From Pseudomonadota bacterium (lineage in GTDB: Bacteria > Pseudomonadota > Gammaproteobacteria > Burkholderiales > Burkholderiaceae): a stretch of DNA of 33,015 nucleotides. The notes beneath the pieces are model-generated. The model searched no databases. It was not told the origin of the DNA and saw only the letters and a program-made list of their open reading frames with translations. The stretch covers positions 1 to 33,015 of the forward strand of contig JAKORH010000284.1 of assembly GCA_029777935.1 (NCBI GenBank), given 5' to 3'. The translations under genes and the position numbers were made by a program. Shown in pieces: positions 5,781 through 17,448 of the stretch. Each line of letters starts with the position of its first letter. Positions within the stretch are counted from its first letter, which is position 1.

Positions 5781-7868
5781 GTGAAGGTCTGGGTGGAGGT
5801 GCGGGACGATGTCGCGGTATTGCAGATCGACAATCCGCCGGTCAACGGCTTGAGCCACGCGACGCGCAACGGCCTGCGCGCCGGCCTGCAGCACGCGCTC
5901 GACAACCCGCGCGTCGCGGCGATCGTGATCACCGGCACGGGCGCGGTGTTCTCCGGCGGCGCCGACATCAGGGAATTCAACACGCCGGCGGCGCTGGCCG
6001 AACCCAACCTGGCGCAGGTGATCGACGCGGTCGAAGCATCCTACAAGCCGGTGATCGCAGCGATCAACGGCGTGTGCATGGGCGGCGGGCTCGAACTCGC
6101 GCTCTCCTGCCACTACCGCGTGGCGACGCCGAACGCGACGATGGGCCTGCCCGAAGTCAAGCTCGGGCTGATTCCCGGGGCCGGAGGTACGCAGCGCCTG
6201 CCGCGCGCCGTGGGTGCCGACAAGGCGCTGCGGATGATCGCGGGCGGCGAGCCGATCGGCGCCGAGGACGCGTTGAAGAGCGGTCTGATCGAGCGCGTGG
6301 TGGCCGCCACGAGCTTCCAGGGTGTGCTCGATTTCGCCCACGAAGTCGCCGACACGATGCCGCGGCCGCGGTTGCGCAATTTGGCCGTGCAACTGCCGAA
6401 CGGGATCGACGCGGCGTCGTTCTTCGCCGGCGCGCGCGTGCAGGTGGCGCGCGAGGCGCGCGGGCTGACCGCGCCGCTCAGATGCGTCGACGCGGTCGAG
6501 GCCGCGGTGCTCAAGCCTTTCGACGAAGGCCTGTCGTTCGAGCGGCAGATCTTCGTGGAACTCGTGCAGTCGCGCGAGTCGAAGGCGCTGCGGCACGTGT
6601 TCTTCGCCGAGCGCGAGGCCGGCAAGATTCCCGACGTGCCGGCCGGCACGCCGACGCGGCCGATCGAGCGCGCGGCGATCATCGGCTTCGGCACGATGGG
6701 CGGCGGCATCGCGATGAGCTTCGCCAACGCCGGCATTCCGGCGACCGTGATGGAAATGAACCGGGCCGCGCTCGAGAAGGGATTGGCCACCTGCCGCGCG
6801 AACTGGGAGGCTACCGCGCGCAAGGGGCGGCTGACGATGGACGAGGTCGAGCGGCGCGTCGCGCGCCTGACGCCCACGCTGGCGGTCGAGGATCTGAAGG
6901 ACGCCGACATCGTGATCGAGGCGGCGTTCGAGGATCTTGCGGTCAAGCAGGACCTGTTCCGCAGGCTCGATCAGGTGATGAAGCCAGGCGCGATTCTGGC
7001 GACCAACACGTCGACGCTCGATATCGACGCGATTGCCGCCGTCACGCGCCGGCCGCAGGACGTGCTCGGCACGCACTTCTTCAGCCCCGCCCATGTGATG
7101 CGACTGCTCGAAGTCGTGCGGGCCAGGCGCACCGGCAAGGACGTGCTGGCCACCGTGATGAAGCTGGCGCGCCGGCTGAAGAAGGTCGCGGTCGTCTCGG
7201 GCGTGTGCGACGGTTTCATCGGCAACCGTATGCTCGAGCAGTACGTCCGGCAGTCGTTGTTCCTGATCGACGAGGGCGCGAGTCCGCAGAAGATCGATGC
7301 GGCGCTGACCAAGTTCGGCCTGGCGATGGGCCCCTTCGCGATGTACGACATGGCCGGCATGGACATCGGCTACGCGATCCGGCAGCGGCGCTACCAGGAG
7401 AAACCGCACATCACCTACTCGCGCGTCGGCGACCGCGTGGTGGAGCTTGGACGGCTCGGACAGAAGACCGGCAAGGGCTGGTACCGCTACGAGCCCGGCA
7501 GCCGCACGCCGATTCCCGATCCGGAGATCGACGCGCTGATCGAGTCTTACCGCAAGGAGATCGGCATCAAGCCGCGCGCGATCTCCGACGAGGAGATCGT
7601 GCAGCGCTGCATCTACGCGCTGGTCAACGAGGGCGCGCGCATCCTCGAGGAAGGCATCGCGCTGCGCGCGAGCGACATCGACGTCGTGTACCTGACCGGC
7701 TACGGCTTTCCGGCCGCCACCGGCGGACCGATGTTCCACGCGCAGTCGGTCGGCTTCGACAAGGTGATCAAGTCGATGGAACGCTTTGCCGGCAACCAGC
7801 ATGCCGATCCGGCATTCTGGAATCCGGCGCCGCGGCTGCGGCGGGCCGCAGTCGAGGGACATTGGTAA
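5781..7868 (+). CDS. Bifunctional enoyl-CoA hydratase / 3-hydroxyacyl-CoA dehydrogenase
   Basis: This FadB/FadJ- or PimF-like enzyme hydrates trans-2-enoyl-CoA and oxidises the resulting L-3-hydroxyacyl-CoA with NAD+, 695 residues. The N-terminal crotonase domain has the oxyanion-hole segment SGGADIREF and both catalytic glutamates, Glu105 (in GGGLELAL) and Glu125 (in GLPEVKLGL). The dehydrogenase half begins near residue 295 with the NAD-binding loop GFGTMGGGIA (from about 302) and has the catalytic histidine at His432 (LGTHFFSPAHVM). A C-terminal dehydrogenase domain follows. It starts with GTG at 5781 behind a strong ribosome site, AAGGGGGG. Next to an acyl-CoA dehydrogenase, it supplies the middle steps of beta-oxidation; no thiolase gene is visible here. 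The substrate could be a fatty, dicarboxylic or alicyclic acyl-CoA. Confidence 0.93.
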   Translation: MKVWVEVRDDVAVLQIDNPPVNGLSHATRNGLRAGLQHALDNPRVAAIVITGTGAVFSGGADIREFNTPAALAEPNLAQVIDAVEASYKPVIAAINGVCMGGGLELALSCHYRVATPNATMGLPEVKLGLIPGAGGTQRLPRAVGADKALRMIAGGEPIGAEDALKSGLIERVVAATSFQGVLDFAHEVADTMPRPRLRNLAVQLPNGIDAASFFAGARVQVAREARGLTAPLRCVDAVEAAVLKPFDEGLSFERQIFVELVQSRESKALRHVFFAEREAGKIPDVPAGTPTRPIERAAIIGFGTMGGGIAMSFANAGIPATVMEMNRAALEKGLATCRANWEATARKGRLTMDEVERRVARLTPTLAVEDLKDADIVIEAAFEDLAVKQDLFRRLDQVMKPGAILATNTSTLDIDAIAAVTRRPQDVLGTHFFSPAHVMRLLEVVRARRTGKDVLATVMKLARRLKKVAVVSGVCDGFIGNRMLEQYVRQSLFLIDEGASPQKIDAALTKFGLAMGPFAMYDMAGMDIGYAIRQRRYQEKPHITYSRVGDRVVELGRLGQKTGKGWYRYEPGSRTPIPDPEIDALIESYRKEIGIKPRAISDEEIVQRCIYALVNEGARILEEGIALRASDIDVVYLTGYGFPAATGGPMFHAQSVGFDKVIKSMERFAGNQHADPAFWNPAPRLRRAAVEGHW

Positions 7869-7894
7869 GGCGACGAGCCGGAGAAGCTCTCGCC

Positions 7895-9724
7895 GTGATC
7901 GAACGCCGTCTGCTCGGATTCCTTCTCTACGACTGGCTCGACGCCGCGTCGCTGACGCGGCGCGCCCGCCATGCCGAGCACTCGCGCGCGACCTTCGACG
8001 CCGCGCTCGAAGCGGCGGCGCAACTGGCCGTGCGCGAAATTGCCCCGCACAACCGCGCGGCGGACAGCACCGAGCCGCGCTTCGATGGCGAGCGCGTGCA
8101 CCTGATCCCCGAGATCAAGCGCGCGCTCGACGCGTTTGCAGAGGGCGGATTCCTGGCCGCGGCCGCCGACGCGGAGTACGGCGGCATGCAACTGCCGGCG
8201 CTGATCGAGAAGGCATGCTTCGCGCAATTCGATGCCGCCAACGTCGCCACCGCGGCATACGCGATGCTGACGATCGGCAACGCCAACCTGCTGCTCGCGC
8301 ATGGCAGCAGGGCGCAGATCGACGCGTTCGCGCGGCCGGAACTCGCGGGCCGTTTCTTCGGCACGATGTGCCTGTCGGAGCCGCAGGCGGGTTCGTCGCT
8401 GTCGGACATCCGCACGCGCGCGGCATTCGACGGCGACTCCGCCTTGGGACCGCGCTATCGCCTGTTCGGCACCAAGATGTGGATCTCGGGCGGCGAGCAC
8501 GAGATGAGCGAGAACATCGTGCACCTGGTGCTGGCGAAGATTCCTGGCGCGGACGGCCGGCTTCCGACGGGCGTGAAAGGCATTTCCCTCTTCATCGTGC
8601 CGCGCCTGCTGGTCGACGGCGACGGCGCGCCCGGCGAGCGGAACGATGTGGCGCTCGCGGGCCTCAATCACAAAATGGGCTACCGCGGCACCGTGAACAC
8701 ACTGCTCAACTTCGGCGAAGGCAGGTTCACGCCGGGCGGCCGTGCCGGCGCGATCGGCTATCGCGTCGGCGAAGCGGGGCAAGGGCTCGCCATCATGTTC
8801 CACATGATGAACGAGGCGCGCATCGGCGTCGGGCTGGGGGCAACGATGCTCGGCTACGCCGGCTATCGCGCGTCGCTCGACTACGCGCGAACGCGACCGC
8901 AGGGGCGGCCGGCCGGCCCGCAGGGCAAGGACCCGACCGCGCCGCAGGTGCCGATCGTCTTGCATGCCGATGTACGCCGCATGCTGCTGGCGCAGAAGGC
9001 GTACGTCGAAGGCGCGCTTGCCCTGAACCTGTACTGCGCGCGCCTGGTCGACGAGGAAAGGACCGCGCTAGCGGACGAAGAACGGCGCCGCGCCACGCTG
9101 CTGCTCGACATGCTGACTCCGATCGCGAAGAGCTGGCCGTCGCAGTGGTGCCTGGAGGCGAACAATCTCGCGATCCAGATCCTGGGCGGCTACGGCTACA
9201 CGCGCGATTTTCCGGTCGAGCAGTACTGGCGCGACAACCGCCTGAACATGATTCACGAGGGCACGCACGGCATCCAGGCACTCGACCTGCTCGGACGCAA
9301 GGTCGTGATGCAGCAGGGCGCCGGGCTGGCGCTGCTGAGAGGCACGATCGCCGCCACGATCGCGCGCGCCGCATCGGCCGCGCATCCGGACACACGCCGC
9401 TTCGCGGCCGAACTGCAGGCTGCGACGAGCCGGATCGAGCAGGCGACGCGCAAGCTGTGGGCGCTCGGCAATCCCGAAGCCGCGCTCGCGCACGCCACAC
9501 CCTTCATGCAGGCGTTCGGCCACGTCGTGGTGGCCTGGATCTGGCTCGACCTGAGCCTCGCCGCGTCGAGCATCCACACGCCGGCCGACGACGACTTCCT
9601 GCACGGCATCTGGCATGCGTGCCGCTACTTCTTCGTCCACGAACTCCCGCAGGTCGCGGTCTGGCTCGGCCCGGCCGAAGTCGGCGACTCGACCCTGCTC
9701 GAAACCCGCGACGCCTGGCTGTAG
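7895..9724 (+). CDS. Acyl-CoA dehydrogenase, long (DmdC-like) form
   Basis: This FAD-dependent flavoprotein introduces the alpha-beta double bond into an acyl-CoA and passes electrons to ETF; 609 residues. The ordinary acyl-CoA dehydrogenase fold covers about residues 40-460, including the FAD/substrate motif MCLSEPQAGSSLSDIRTRA and KMWISGGEH. A C-terminal extra helical domain (about 470-609) is typical of the 600-residue branch that includes 3-methylmercaptopropionyl-CoA dehydrogenase. The likely catalytic base is Glu455 in HEGTHGIQALDLLGRK, corresponding to the YEGTNGIQ motif of that branch. The start is GTG 7895, preceded by GGAGAAG about 8 bases upstream and 26 bases after the previous stop, so it is cotranscribed with the hydratase/dehydrogenase. 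The substrate class is not defined by sequence alone. Confidence 0.92.
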   Translation: MIERRLLGFLLYDWLDAASLTRRARHAEHSRATFDAALEAAAQLAVREIAPHNRAADSTEPRFDGERVHLIPEIKRALDAFAEGGFLAAAADAEYGGMQLPALIEKACFAQFDAANVATAAYAMLTIGNANLLLAHGSRAQIDAFARPELAGRFFGTMCLSEPQAGSSLSDIRTRAAFDGDSALGPRYRLFGTKMWISGGEHEMSENIVHLVLAKIPGADGRLPTGVKGISLFIVPRLLVDGDGAPGERNDVALAGLNHKMGYRGTVNTLLNFGEGRFTPGGRAGAIGYRVGEAGQGLAIMFHMMNEARIGVGLGATMLGYAGYRASLDYARTRPQGRPAGPQGKDPTAPQVPIVLHADVRRMLLAQKAYVEGALALNLYCARLVDEERTALADEERRRATLLLDMLTPIAKSWPSQWCLEANNLAIQILGGYGYTRDFPVEQYWRDNRLNMIHEGTHGIQALDLLGRKVVMQQGAGLALLRGTIAATIARAASAAHPDTRRFAAELQAATSRIEQATRKLWALGNPEAALAHATPFMQAFGHVVVAWIWLDLSLAASSIHTPADDDFLHGIWHACRYFFVHELPQVAVWLGPAEVGDSTLLETRDAWL

Positions 9725-9770
9725 CCGTCCTGCCCGATCTTCAAGCCTCGATCCTCGATCCCAGAGAGCC

Positions 9771-10550
9771 ATGTCCCTCGAGCAACTGTTCGATCTCACC
9801 GGCCGCACCGCGCTCGTAACCGGAGGTTCGCGCGGCTTGGGCCTGCAGATTGCCGAGGCGCTCGGCGAAATGGGCGCCCGCCTAGTGCTCTCGGCGCGCA
9901 GGGCCGACGAACTCGAGTCCGCCGTGGCGCACCTGAATTCGACCGGCTGCGACGCGAGCGGAATCGCGGCCGATGCCGCGCAGCCCGGCGACATCGCGCG
10001 CCTGGTCGACGAGACGCTGGCGCGGCTGGCGCACGTCGACATCCTGATCAACAACGCGGGCGCGACCTGGGGCGCGCCGGCCGAGGACCATCCGCTCGAC
10101 GCATGGGACAAGGTGATGAACCTGAACGTGCGCGGCACGTTCCTGCTGACGCAGGCGATCGGAAAGCGCTCGATGATCCCGCGCCGGTCGGGCCGCGTCG
10201 TGATCGTCGCCTCGATCGCGGGCCTGCGCGGCAATGCCCCCGGCACGATGAAGACGCTCGCCTACAACACCAGCAAGGGCGCACTGGTGAACTTCACGCG
10301 CGCGCTCGCCGGCGAGTGGGGTCCGTACGGCATCACGGTCAACGCACTCGCGCCCGGCTTCTTCCCCTCGAAGATGACGCAGGGCGTGCTGCAGCAGTTC
10401 GGCGCCGACAAGCTCGCCGAGCGCGCGCCGCTGGCGCGCATCGGCGGCGAGGAGGACCTGAAGGGCGCTGCGCTGCTGTTCGCTTCCGACGCCGGGCGCC
10501 ACATCACCGGCCAGATCCTGGCGGTCGACGGCGGCGTGACCGCAGTGTGA
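9771..10550 (+). CDS. Short-chain dehydrogenase/reductase (classical SDR, FabG-like)
   Basis: This is an NAD(P)-dependent oxidoreductase of the classical SDR family, 259 residues. The cofactor-binding motif TGGSRGLG lies at 17-24, NNAG at 94-97, and the catalytic triad is Ser148, Tyr165 and Lys169 (YNTSK). It ends in the GQILAVDGG motif common to FabG-like and gluconate-5-dehydrogenase-like enzymes. The ATG at 9771 is chosen because the frame upstream is the tail of the previous gene and the family N-terminus fits. Its place after the acyl-CoA dehydrogenase suggests it acts on a hydroxy- or ketoacyl-CoA, or on a cyclic alcohol in the same pathway. That is inference from neighbourhood. Confidence 0.9.
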   Translation: MSLEQLFDLTGRTALVTGGSRGLGLQIAEALGEMGARLVLSARRADELESAVAHLNSTGCDASGIAADAAQPGDIARLVDETLARLAHVDILINNAGATWGAPAEDHPLDAWDKVMNLNVRGTFLLTQAIGKRSMIPRRSGRVVIVASIAGLRGNAPGTMKTLAYNTSKGALVNFTRALAGEWGPYGITVNALAPGFFPSKMTQGVLQQFGADKLAERAPLARIGGEEDLKGAALLFASDAGRHITGQILAVDGGVTAV

Positions 10551-10679
10551 TCGCAGGATGCCGGCCGACCCCGACGGTGTGCCGTTCGTGTGCAACGGGG
10601 CGCGCCACCCCGTGGCAAGGCGCCCGGCACGATCAAGTTTCACAATCAGCGCGAAGCCGCGCACGGACGGCAGGAAACC

Positions 10680-11558
10680 ATGGACGACTTCAAGGACAGA
10701 GTGGCGGTGATCACCGGCGCCGCCGGCGGCTTCGGGCGCGAGTTCGCCCGCACGGCGCACGAACTCGGCATGCGGCTGGTACTCGCCGACGTGGAGCGCG
10801 GTGCGCTCGAAGCCGCGGCCGAGGAACTGCGCTTTGCCGGCGCGCGCGTGCTCGCCGAGGTGGTCGACATATCCGACGGCGAGCAGGTCAAGGCGCTCGC
10901 CGACCGCACCTACGCCGAATACGGGGCCGCGCACCTGCTGTTCAACAACGCGGGCGTGGGCGGGGGCGGCTTCGTGTGGGAGAACGACGAACGCGACTGG
11001 CGCTGGACGCTCGGCGTGAACCTGATGGGCGTGGTGCACGGCATCCGTCACTTCGTGCCGCGCATGCTCGAGGCCAATCGGCGCGGCGAATCCGGCCACG
11101 TGGTCAACACCGCGTCGATCGCCGGCCTGCTGTGCCCGCCGCTGATGGGCGTGTACAACGTGTCCAAGCACGCGGTCGTGGCGCTGACCGAGACGCTGTA
11201 CCACGATCTCGCGCTTGCGAAGTCGACCGTCGGCGTGTCGGTGCTGTGCCCGGCGTTTGTGCCGACCGGCATCGCGCAGTCGCACCGCAACCGGCCGGCT
11301 GGCCTCGCGCCAGCCGCGCCGCCGACCCCGTCGCAGAAGATGGCGCAGGCGGCATCGGAGAAAGCGGTCTCATCGGGAAAGATGACCGCGGCCGAGGTCG
11401 CGCAGATCACGTTTGACGCCATTCGCGCCAACCGGTTCTACGTGTTCACGCATTCGAGGATCATGGCCGCGGTCGAGGCGCGCTTCGCTGCGATCCTGGC
11501 GGGCGGCGCGCCGGCTGATCCGTACGCATCGAACCCGGCCACGCGACCCGTGACCTGA
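10680..11558 (+). CDS. Short-chain dehydrogenase/reductase (second SDR)
   Basis: This is a second SDR oxidoreductase, 292 residues. The motifs are TGAAGGFG at 12-19, NNAG at 89-92, Ser146, Tyr159 and Lys163 (YNVSK). After the core there is an extended C-terminal substrate region with a low-complexity Ala/Pro stretch (GLAPAAPPTPSQK) and a long helix carrying the IRANRFYVFTHS motif found in SDRs that precede acyl-CoA or aromatic catabolism genes. The start ATG 10680 has AGGAAA four bases upstream. It is clearly divergent from the SDR before it, so it is not a recent duplicate. The 129-base gap before it contains a small hairpin (ACGGGG at 10595-10600 with CCCCGT at 10608-10613) and no T-tract. 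Confidence 0.9.
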   Translation: MDDFKDRVAVITGAAGGFGREFARTAHELGMRLVLADVERGALEAAAEELRFAGARVLAEVVDISDGEQVKALADRTYAEYGAAHLLFNNAGVGGGGFVWENDERDWRWTLGVNLMGVVHGIRHFVPRMLEANRRGESGHVVNTASIAGLLCPPLMGVYNVSKHAVVALTETLYHDLALAKSTVGVSVLCPAFVPTGIAQSHRNRPAGLAPAAPPTPSQKMAQAASEKAVSSGKMTAAEVAQITFDAIRANRFYVFTHSRIMAAVEARFAAILAGGAPADPYASNPATRPVT

Positions 11559-11628
11559 ACCGGGGCCGCGCATGGCGGTCGAAGGGCTTCCTGCCGCTGC
11601 GGCCGAACCAATTCGAACAAGGCAATCC

Positions 11629-14335
<2,707 letters not shown>

Positions 14336-14337
<2 letters not shown>

Positions 14338-14343
14338 GAGGGG
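14336..14343 (+). promoter_or_regulatory. Ribosome-binding site that fixes a TTG start
   Basis: AGGAGGGG overlaps the stop codon (TAG 14335-14337) of the M16 gene and lies three bases before TTG 14347. The match to the anti-Shine-Dalgarno sequence is near perfect. It supports the rare TTG start of the thioesterase and suggests coupling to translation termination upstream. Confidence 0.75.
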
Positions 14344-14346
14344 ATC

Positions 14347-14796
14347 TTGGGCTACGAGGATTACCGGCACCGAATCGCGCTGCGAGTGCGCTGGGCCGAG
14401 GCTGACATGCAGGGGGTGGTTTTCAACGGACACTACCTGACCTACTGCGACGTGTGCCTGACCGAATACTGGCGCGCGATCGGCATGCGCTACCCGGACG
14501 ACATCCTGAAGCTCGGCTGCGACACGTACGCGCGCAAGATCACGATCGAATACCACGCGCCGGCGCTGTACGACGACGAGCTCGAAGTGTGCGGCCGCGC
14601 GGCGCGTCTGGGGCGCACGAGCATGTCGTTCTCGGTCGGCATCTTCCGCAGGAACGAGTCCGCTCGGTCGCTGATCGACGCCGAACTGGTGTACGTGAAC
14701 GTCGATCCGGCGACCAAGCGCCCGGCACCGTGGCCGGAGTCGATACGCGCGGCGATGCGCACCTATGAGCGGGTCGCGCCCATCGAAGCCGCCTGA
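14347..14796 (+). CDS. Acyl-CoA thioesterase, YbgC/4-hydroxybenzoyl-CoA thioesterase type (hotdog fold)
   Basis: This small hotdog-fold hydrolase (149 residues) is expected to release CoA from acyl- or aroyl-CoA esters. The conserved N-terminal pattern WAEADMQGVVFNGHYLTYCD carries the catalytic aspartate (Asp20) and the GVV.N.HY helix start. The rest (ARKITIEYHAP, then LVYVNVDPATKRPAPWP) follows the family to its end. The TTG start is supported by the strong ribosome site overlapping the preceding stop. Its position at the end of the acyl-CoA cluster fits a CoA-recycling role. It may equally be a general housekeeping thioesterase. Confidence 0.9.
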   Translation: MGYEDYRHRIALRVRWAEADMQGVVFNGHYLTYCDVCLTEYWRAIGMRYPDDILKLGCDTYARKITIEYHAPALYDDELEVCGRAARLGRTSMSFSVGIFRRNESARSLIDAELVYVNVDPATKRPAPWPESIRAAMRTYERVAPIEAA

Positions 14797-14797
14797 C

Positions 14798-15214
14798 GTG
14801 CGGATCGAGCTCGGCGACTGGGACCGGCTGCGCGGCGAAGCGGTTCCCGTTCGCTGGGCGGTCTTCGTCGACGAGCAGAAGGTCCCGGCCGCGATGGAGA
14901 TCGACGAGTGGGATCCGCGGTCCCTGCACGCGCTGGCGCGCGACGCGCGCGGACGGGCGCTCGGCACCGCGCGCCTGCTGCCCGACGGCCACATCGGCCG
15001 CATCGCGGTGATCCGCGACGCGCGCGGTCAGGGTGTCGGCGCCGCACTGGTCGATGCGATGCTGCTGGCGGCACGCGAGCGCGGCTTCGACGAGGTCGCG
15101 CTCGCGGCGCAGACGCACGCGGTGCGGTTCTATCGCAAGCTCGGCTTCGCCGAGGAGGGGGAGCCGTTCGACGACGCCGGCATCCCGCACATCACGATGC
15201 GGCGCAAGCTGTAG
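14798..15214 (+). CDS. GNAT family N-acetyltransferase
   Basis: This is an acetyl-CoA-dependent acyltransferase of the GNAT superfamily, 138 residues from GTG 14798. The acetyl-CoA pyrophosphate-binding motif is RDARGQGVGAAL (from about residue 73), following strand IGRIAVI. The opening VRWAVFVDEQKVPAAMEIDEWD followed by H.LARD resembles the ElaA/YjcF group. The GTG two bases after the thioesterase stop gives the normal family N-terminus; an in-frame ATG at 14765 would add 11 residues and overlap the thioesterase gene. The substrate is unknown. Its stop codon abuts the stop of the convergent NRDE gene with no base between them. Confidence 0.87.
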   Translation: MRIELGDWDRLRGEAVPVRWAVFVDEQKVPAAMEIDEWDPRSLHALARDARGRALGTARLLPDGHIGRIAVIRDARGQGVGAALVDAMLLAARERGFDEVALAAQTHAVRFYRKLGFAEEGEPFDDAGIPHITMRRKL

Positions 15215-16051
15215 TTACTTGCCGCGCGGCCAGCCGAGCATCGTCGACACGCGCTGCCCGGCGCCGATCGTGAATTCGAACGCGCGGTCGGTGTGGTGAT
15301 CCGGCGCGGCCGGATCGAACGTGCGCTCGACGAAATTGACCACGCCGTCGGCGCGCACGGTGAGTACCGTGGTCGAGCGCGTGCCGTAGCCGTTGGCGCG
15401 GATCTGCACCGCGGACAGCGCGCGTTCCCATTCGAGCGGCACGCCGGTTGACGGCAGGTCGCGGTCGAGCGCGACCGAACGATCGGCCATCATCGCCAGC
15501 ATTGCGTCGATGCCGACCTTCTGCGCGATCTGCGTGGCGAACCGGCTCACCGTGCGCGTGACTTTCGGCCACGGCGAATCGAGAAACGCGTTCGACAGCC
15601 CGTAAATGCCCGGCTGCAGCGTGGTCGTCTCCCCGGTGGCGCGGTTCGAGAAGTAGTGCATCTCGGCCGGCTGGCGCGCAGAAGAGTGCAGCGGATCGCC
15701 CACCAGCAGGTTGAAGCCGTTGAACACCTGCGCGCGCGGCGCCAGTTCACGCAGCCATTCGCCGATCGGCTCGTGCGACTGCAGCGACGCCACTACCACC
15801 GCGCCGCGCGACGGCGCATGCGGGTTGCGCTCCGTTGGCGAGCGCACGTTGGTCAGCAGCGCGAAACGGCCGCGGCGGTTGATGCCGAACCATGCGCCGC
15901 CGGCTTCCTCGTCGCGTCCGGCGAGCAGCGAAACGTTCTGGCCCCACCAGGCCGCCGGACGCGTGCTGCGCGTGTAGAACTCGTCGCGATTGGCCGCCAC
16001 CACGAGCGGGTACTCGGGGTGCGATTGCCACGCGAATACGGCCAGGCACAT
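15215..16051 (-). CDS. NRDE family protein (TANGO2-like)
   Basis: This protein belongs to the NRDE/TANGO2 family, 278 residues, with the name-giving motif at Asn21-Arg-Asp-Glu24 (VVAANRDEFY) and the conserved Cys2. TANGO2 relatives are thought to act in haem or lipid handling, while the bacterial role is not established. The start is placed at the ATG giving MCLAVFAWQSHPEYPLVVAA, as in the family; an ATG three codons upstream (16060) would overlap the preceding gene's end. The Cys2 and NRDE residues resemble an N-terminal nucleophile arrangement, but I cannot confirm processing. It follows ygfZ and a small DUF4936-like gene on the same strand. Confidence 0.88.
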   Translation of the reverse strand: MCLAVFAWQSHPEYPLVVAANRDEFYTRSTRPAAWWGQNVSLLAGRDEEAGGAWFGINRRGRFALLTNVRSPTERNPHAPSRGAVVVASLQSHEPIGEWLRELAPRAQVFNGFNLLVGDPLHSSARQPAEMHYFSNRATGETTTLQPGIYGLSNAFLDSPWPKVTRTVSRFATQIAQKVGIDAMLAMMADRSVALDRDLPSTGVPLEWERALSAVQIRANGYGTRSTTVLTVRADGVVNFVERTFDPAAPDHHTDRAFEFTIGAGQRVSTMLGWPRGK

Positions 16052-16053
16052 GC

Positions 16054-16338
16054 TCAGCAATCCTCGAAACGCTCGATCCGCCGCTGCGCGATCGCCTCGT
16101 CCGGCAGCCCCGCGCTCGCCACGGCCTGCGCCAGTTCTGTGGCGAAATGCTGCGGATCAGCTATGCGTTCGTACTGCTCCATCAAGGTCATCGTGTGCGC
16201 ATCGTTGTCAACGCGCTTGAGCAGCCGCCCGTGCACAGCCGCGTTCGCGGCCAGCGCTTCCAGCATGCCGTGCACCCGCGACGCAGTCGCCTCCGCCTTC
16301 TCGCGCGGCAGCTTGTAATAGACGTACCAGTGCTCCAT
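16054..16338 (-). CDS. DUF4936-like small protein
   Basis: This is a 94-residue acidic protein of unknown function. It has an opening YVYYKLPREKAEATASRVHGM, a central KRVDNDAHTMTLMEQYERI, and an acidic end (IERFEDC). It looks like a small ferredoxin-fold stress/monooxygenase-like domain and fits my memory of the DUF4936 family, found beside ygfZ and NRDE genes in betaproteobacteria. No catalytic residue can be named. It lies 24 bases downstream of ygfZ and two bases before the NRDE start, so all three are one transcript. The conserved association with YgfZ could mean a link to Fe-S enzyme maintenance, but that is only inference. Confidence 0.75.
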   Translation of the reverse strand: MEHWYVYYKLPREKAEATASRVHGMLEALAANAAVHGRLLKRVDNDAHTMTLMEQYERIADPQHFATELAQAVASAGLPDEAIAQRRIERFEDC

Positions 16339-16362
16339 GTCGATTGACTCGCGCAGCCCGGC

Positions 16363-17364
16363 TCATGCCGTGACGTCCACCAGAGCATACGGCAGCGCCC
16401 GCGGGGTCAGCAGAGGTCCCGACGAACTGTCGAGGTGCAGCGTGCCGGCGGCGCGCTCGACCGGGCACTCGAACAGAAGATCCATGCCGCCCTGTGGAGC
16501 GCTGGCGCTCATCACGACCGTGCCGATCGGCTGCTCCGTGCCCTCGGCAAAGACATCGGTGCCGGCGCGTGCCACGCCGTCGGCATGCCCGATCTGCATG
16601 CGCCGTCGCAGCTTGCCCAGATACTGGCTGCGGGCGACCACTTCCTGGCCCGGGTAGCAGCCCTTCCGGAAGCTCACGCCGCCGAGCACTTCGAGATTGA
16701 TCATCTGCGGCACGAAACTTTCCTGCGTGGCCGCGAAAACGTTCGGGATGGCCGCGTCGATCTGCGTCCACCAGTACACCGCGCTCGGCGCGTGCTCAAT
16801 CGCAGCAAGTGCCGCCGGCAGCGCGCCGTCCCGCGTCAGCAGCAGGTAACGCTCGGCGACCTGCGGCGCCGGCGCGACCCGCACGACGCGCGAGCCGTCC
16901 GGAAGCACGTGTGTTTCGCCGGCCCGCTGCCCGGCCCCGAGACTCGCAAGCGCCTGCGTAGCGCCCGGCCCGAGCAGTGCGAACGCCCGCCACTGGCCGC
17001 TCGCGTCGCGCAGTCTGGCCCTGGCGCGCAGCACGAACATCGACAGGCGCTTCATGACCGCGGACAGGATCTCGCGCGGCAACTGCAGGTACACCGACTC
17101 GGCATCGCGCCAGTTGTCGAACACCGCGTAGAGCCGTCCCTTGGCCGAGCAGTATCCGTTCAGCTGCACGCGCGCGGTATCCATTCCCGCCACGTCGTTG
17201 GTGAGCTGCGCTTGCAGGAAACTCGTTGCATCGGGTCCGTCGACCGCGATCACGCCGAGCTCGTCGAGCGAGGCAAGCACAGGTCGGGCGAGGCAGGCGG
17301 CGACCTCTTCGCGCGCCGCGAGCCACGTGCCACCGGCGACAGGTGTGGAAGTGACGTTACCCAT
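16363..17364 (-). CDS. ygfZ: Folate-binding Fe-S cluster maintenance protein YgfZ
   Basis: This tetrahydrofolate-dependent protein of the YgfZ/CAF17/IBA57 family has 333 residues. It supports assembly or repair of certain 4Fe-4S enzymes (for example radical-SAM enzymes). The family signature K-G-C-Y-x-G-Q-E is at 234-241 (FRKGCYPGQEVVARSQY), with the reactive cysteine at Cys236. The N-terminal aminomethyltransferase-like part contains FLQAQLTNDV and the QLNGYCSAKGRL segment. The gene is divergent from mltG, with an 84-base gap that must carry the promoters for both. It heads a - strand operon with the small DUF4936-like gene and the NRDE gene. Confidence 0.94.
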   Translation of the reverse strand: MGNVTSTPVAGGTWLAAREEVAACLARPVLASLDELGVIAVDGPDATSFLQAQLTNDVAGMDTARVQLNGYCSAKGRLYAVFDNWRDAESVYLQLPREILSAVMKRLSMFVLRARARLRDASGQWRAFALLGPGATQALASLGAGQRAGETHVLPDGSRVVRVAPAPQVAERYLLLTRDGALPAALAAIEHAPSAVYWWTQIDAAIPNVFAATQESFVPQMINLEVLGGVSFRKGCYPGQEVVARSQYLGKLRRRMQIGHADGVARAGTDVFAEGTEQPIGTVVMSASAPQGGMDLLFECPVERAAGTLHLDSSSGPLLTPRALPYALVDVTA

Positions 17365-17448
17365 GAGTGTGAGATGGCGGTGTGGAGCGCAGGTTCAACC
17401 TCGTCAAAAAAGTATCATAGGACGAACCTTCGTTCGACCCGCCTGACG

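Noticed and set aside
4145..6007. Long - strand frame over livG-livF containing a peptide from the inverted repeat
   Set aside because: It is a shadow of the two ATPase genes; the inverted repeat merely keeps the frame open.
5529..7862. Very long - strand open frame opposite the hydratase/dehydrogenase gene
   Set aside because: It is rich in Arg, His and Ala with no recognisable motif and is a mirror of strong GC-biased codon use in the real gene, which has complete catalytic motifs.
10595..10613. Small GC hairpin between the two SDR genes as an intrinsic terminator
   Set aside because: Only six pairs and no T-tract; noted in the gene entry but not called as a terminator.
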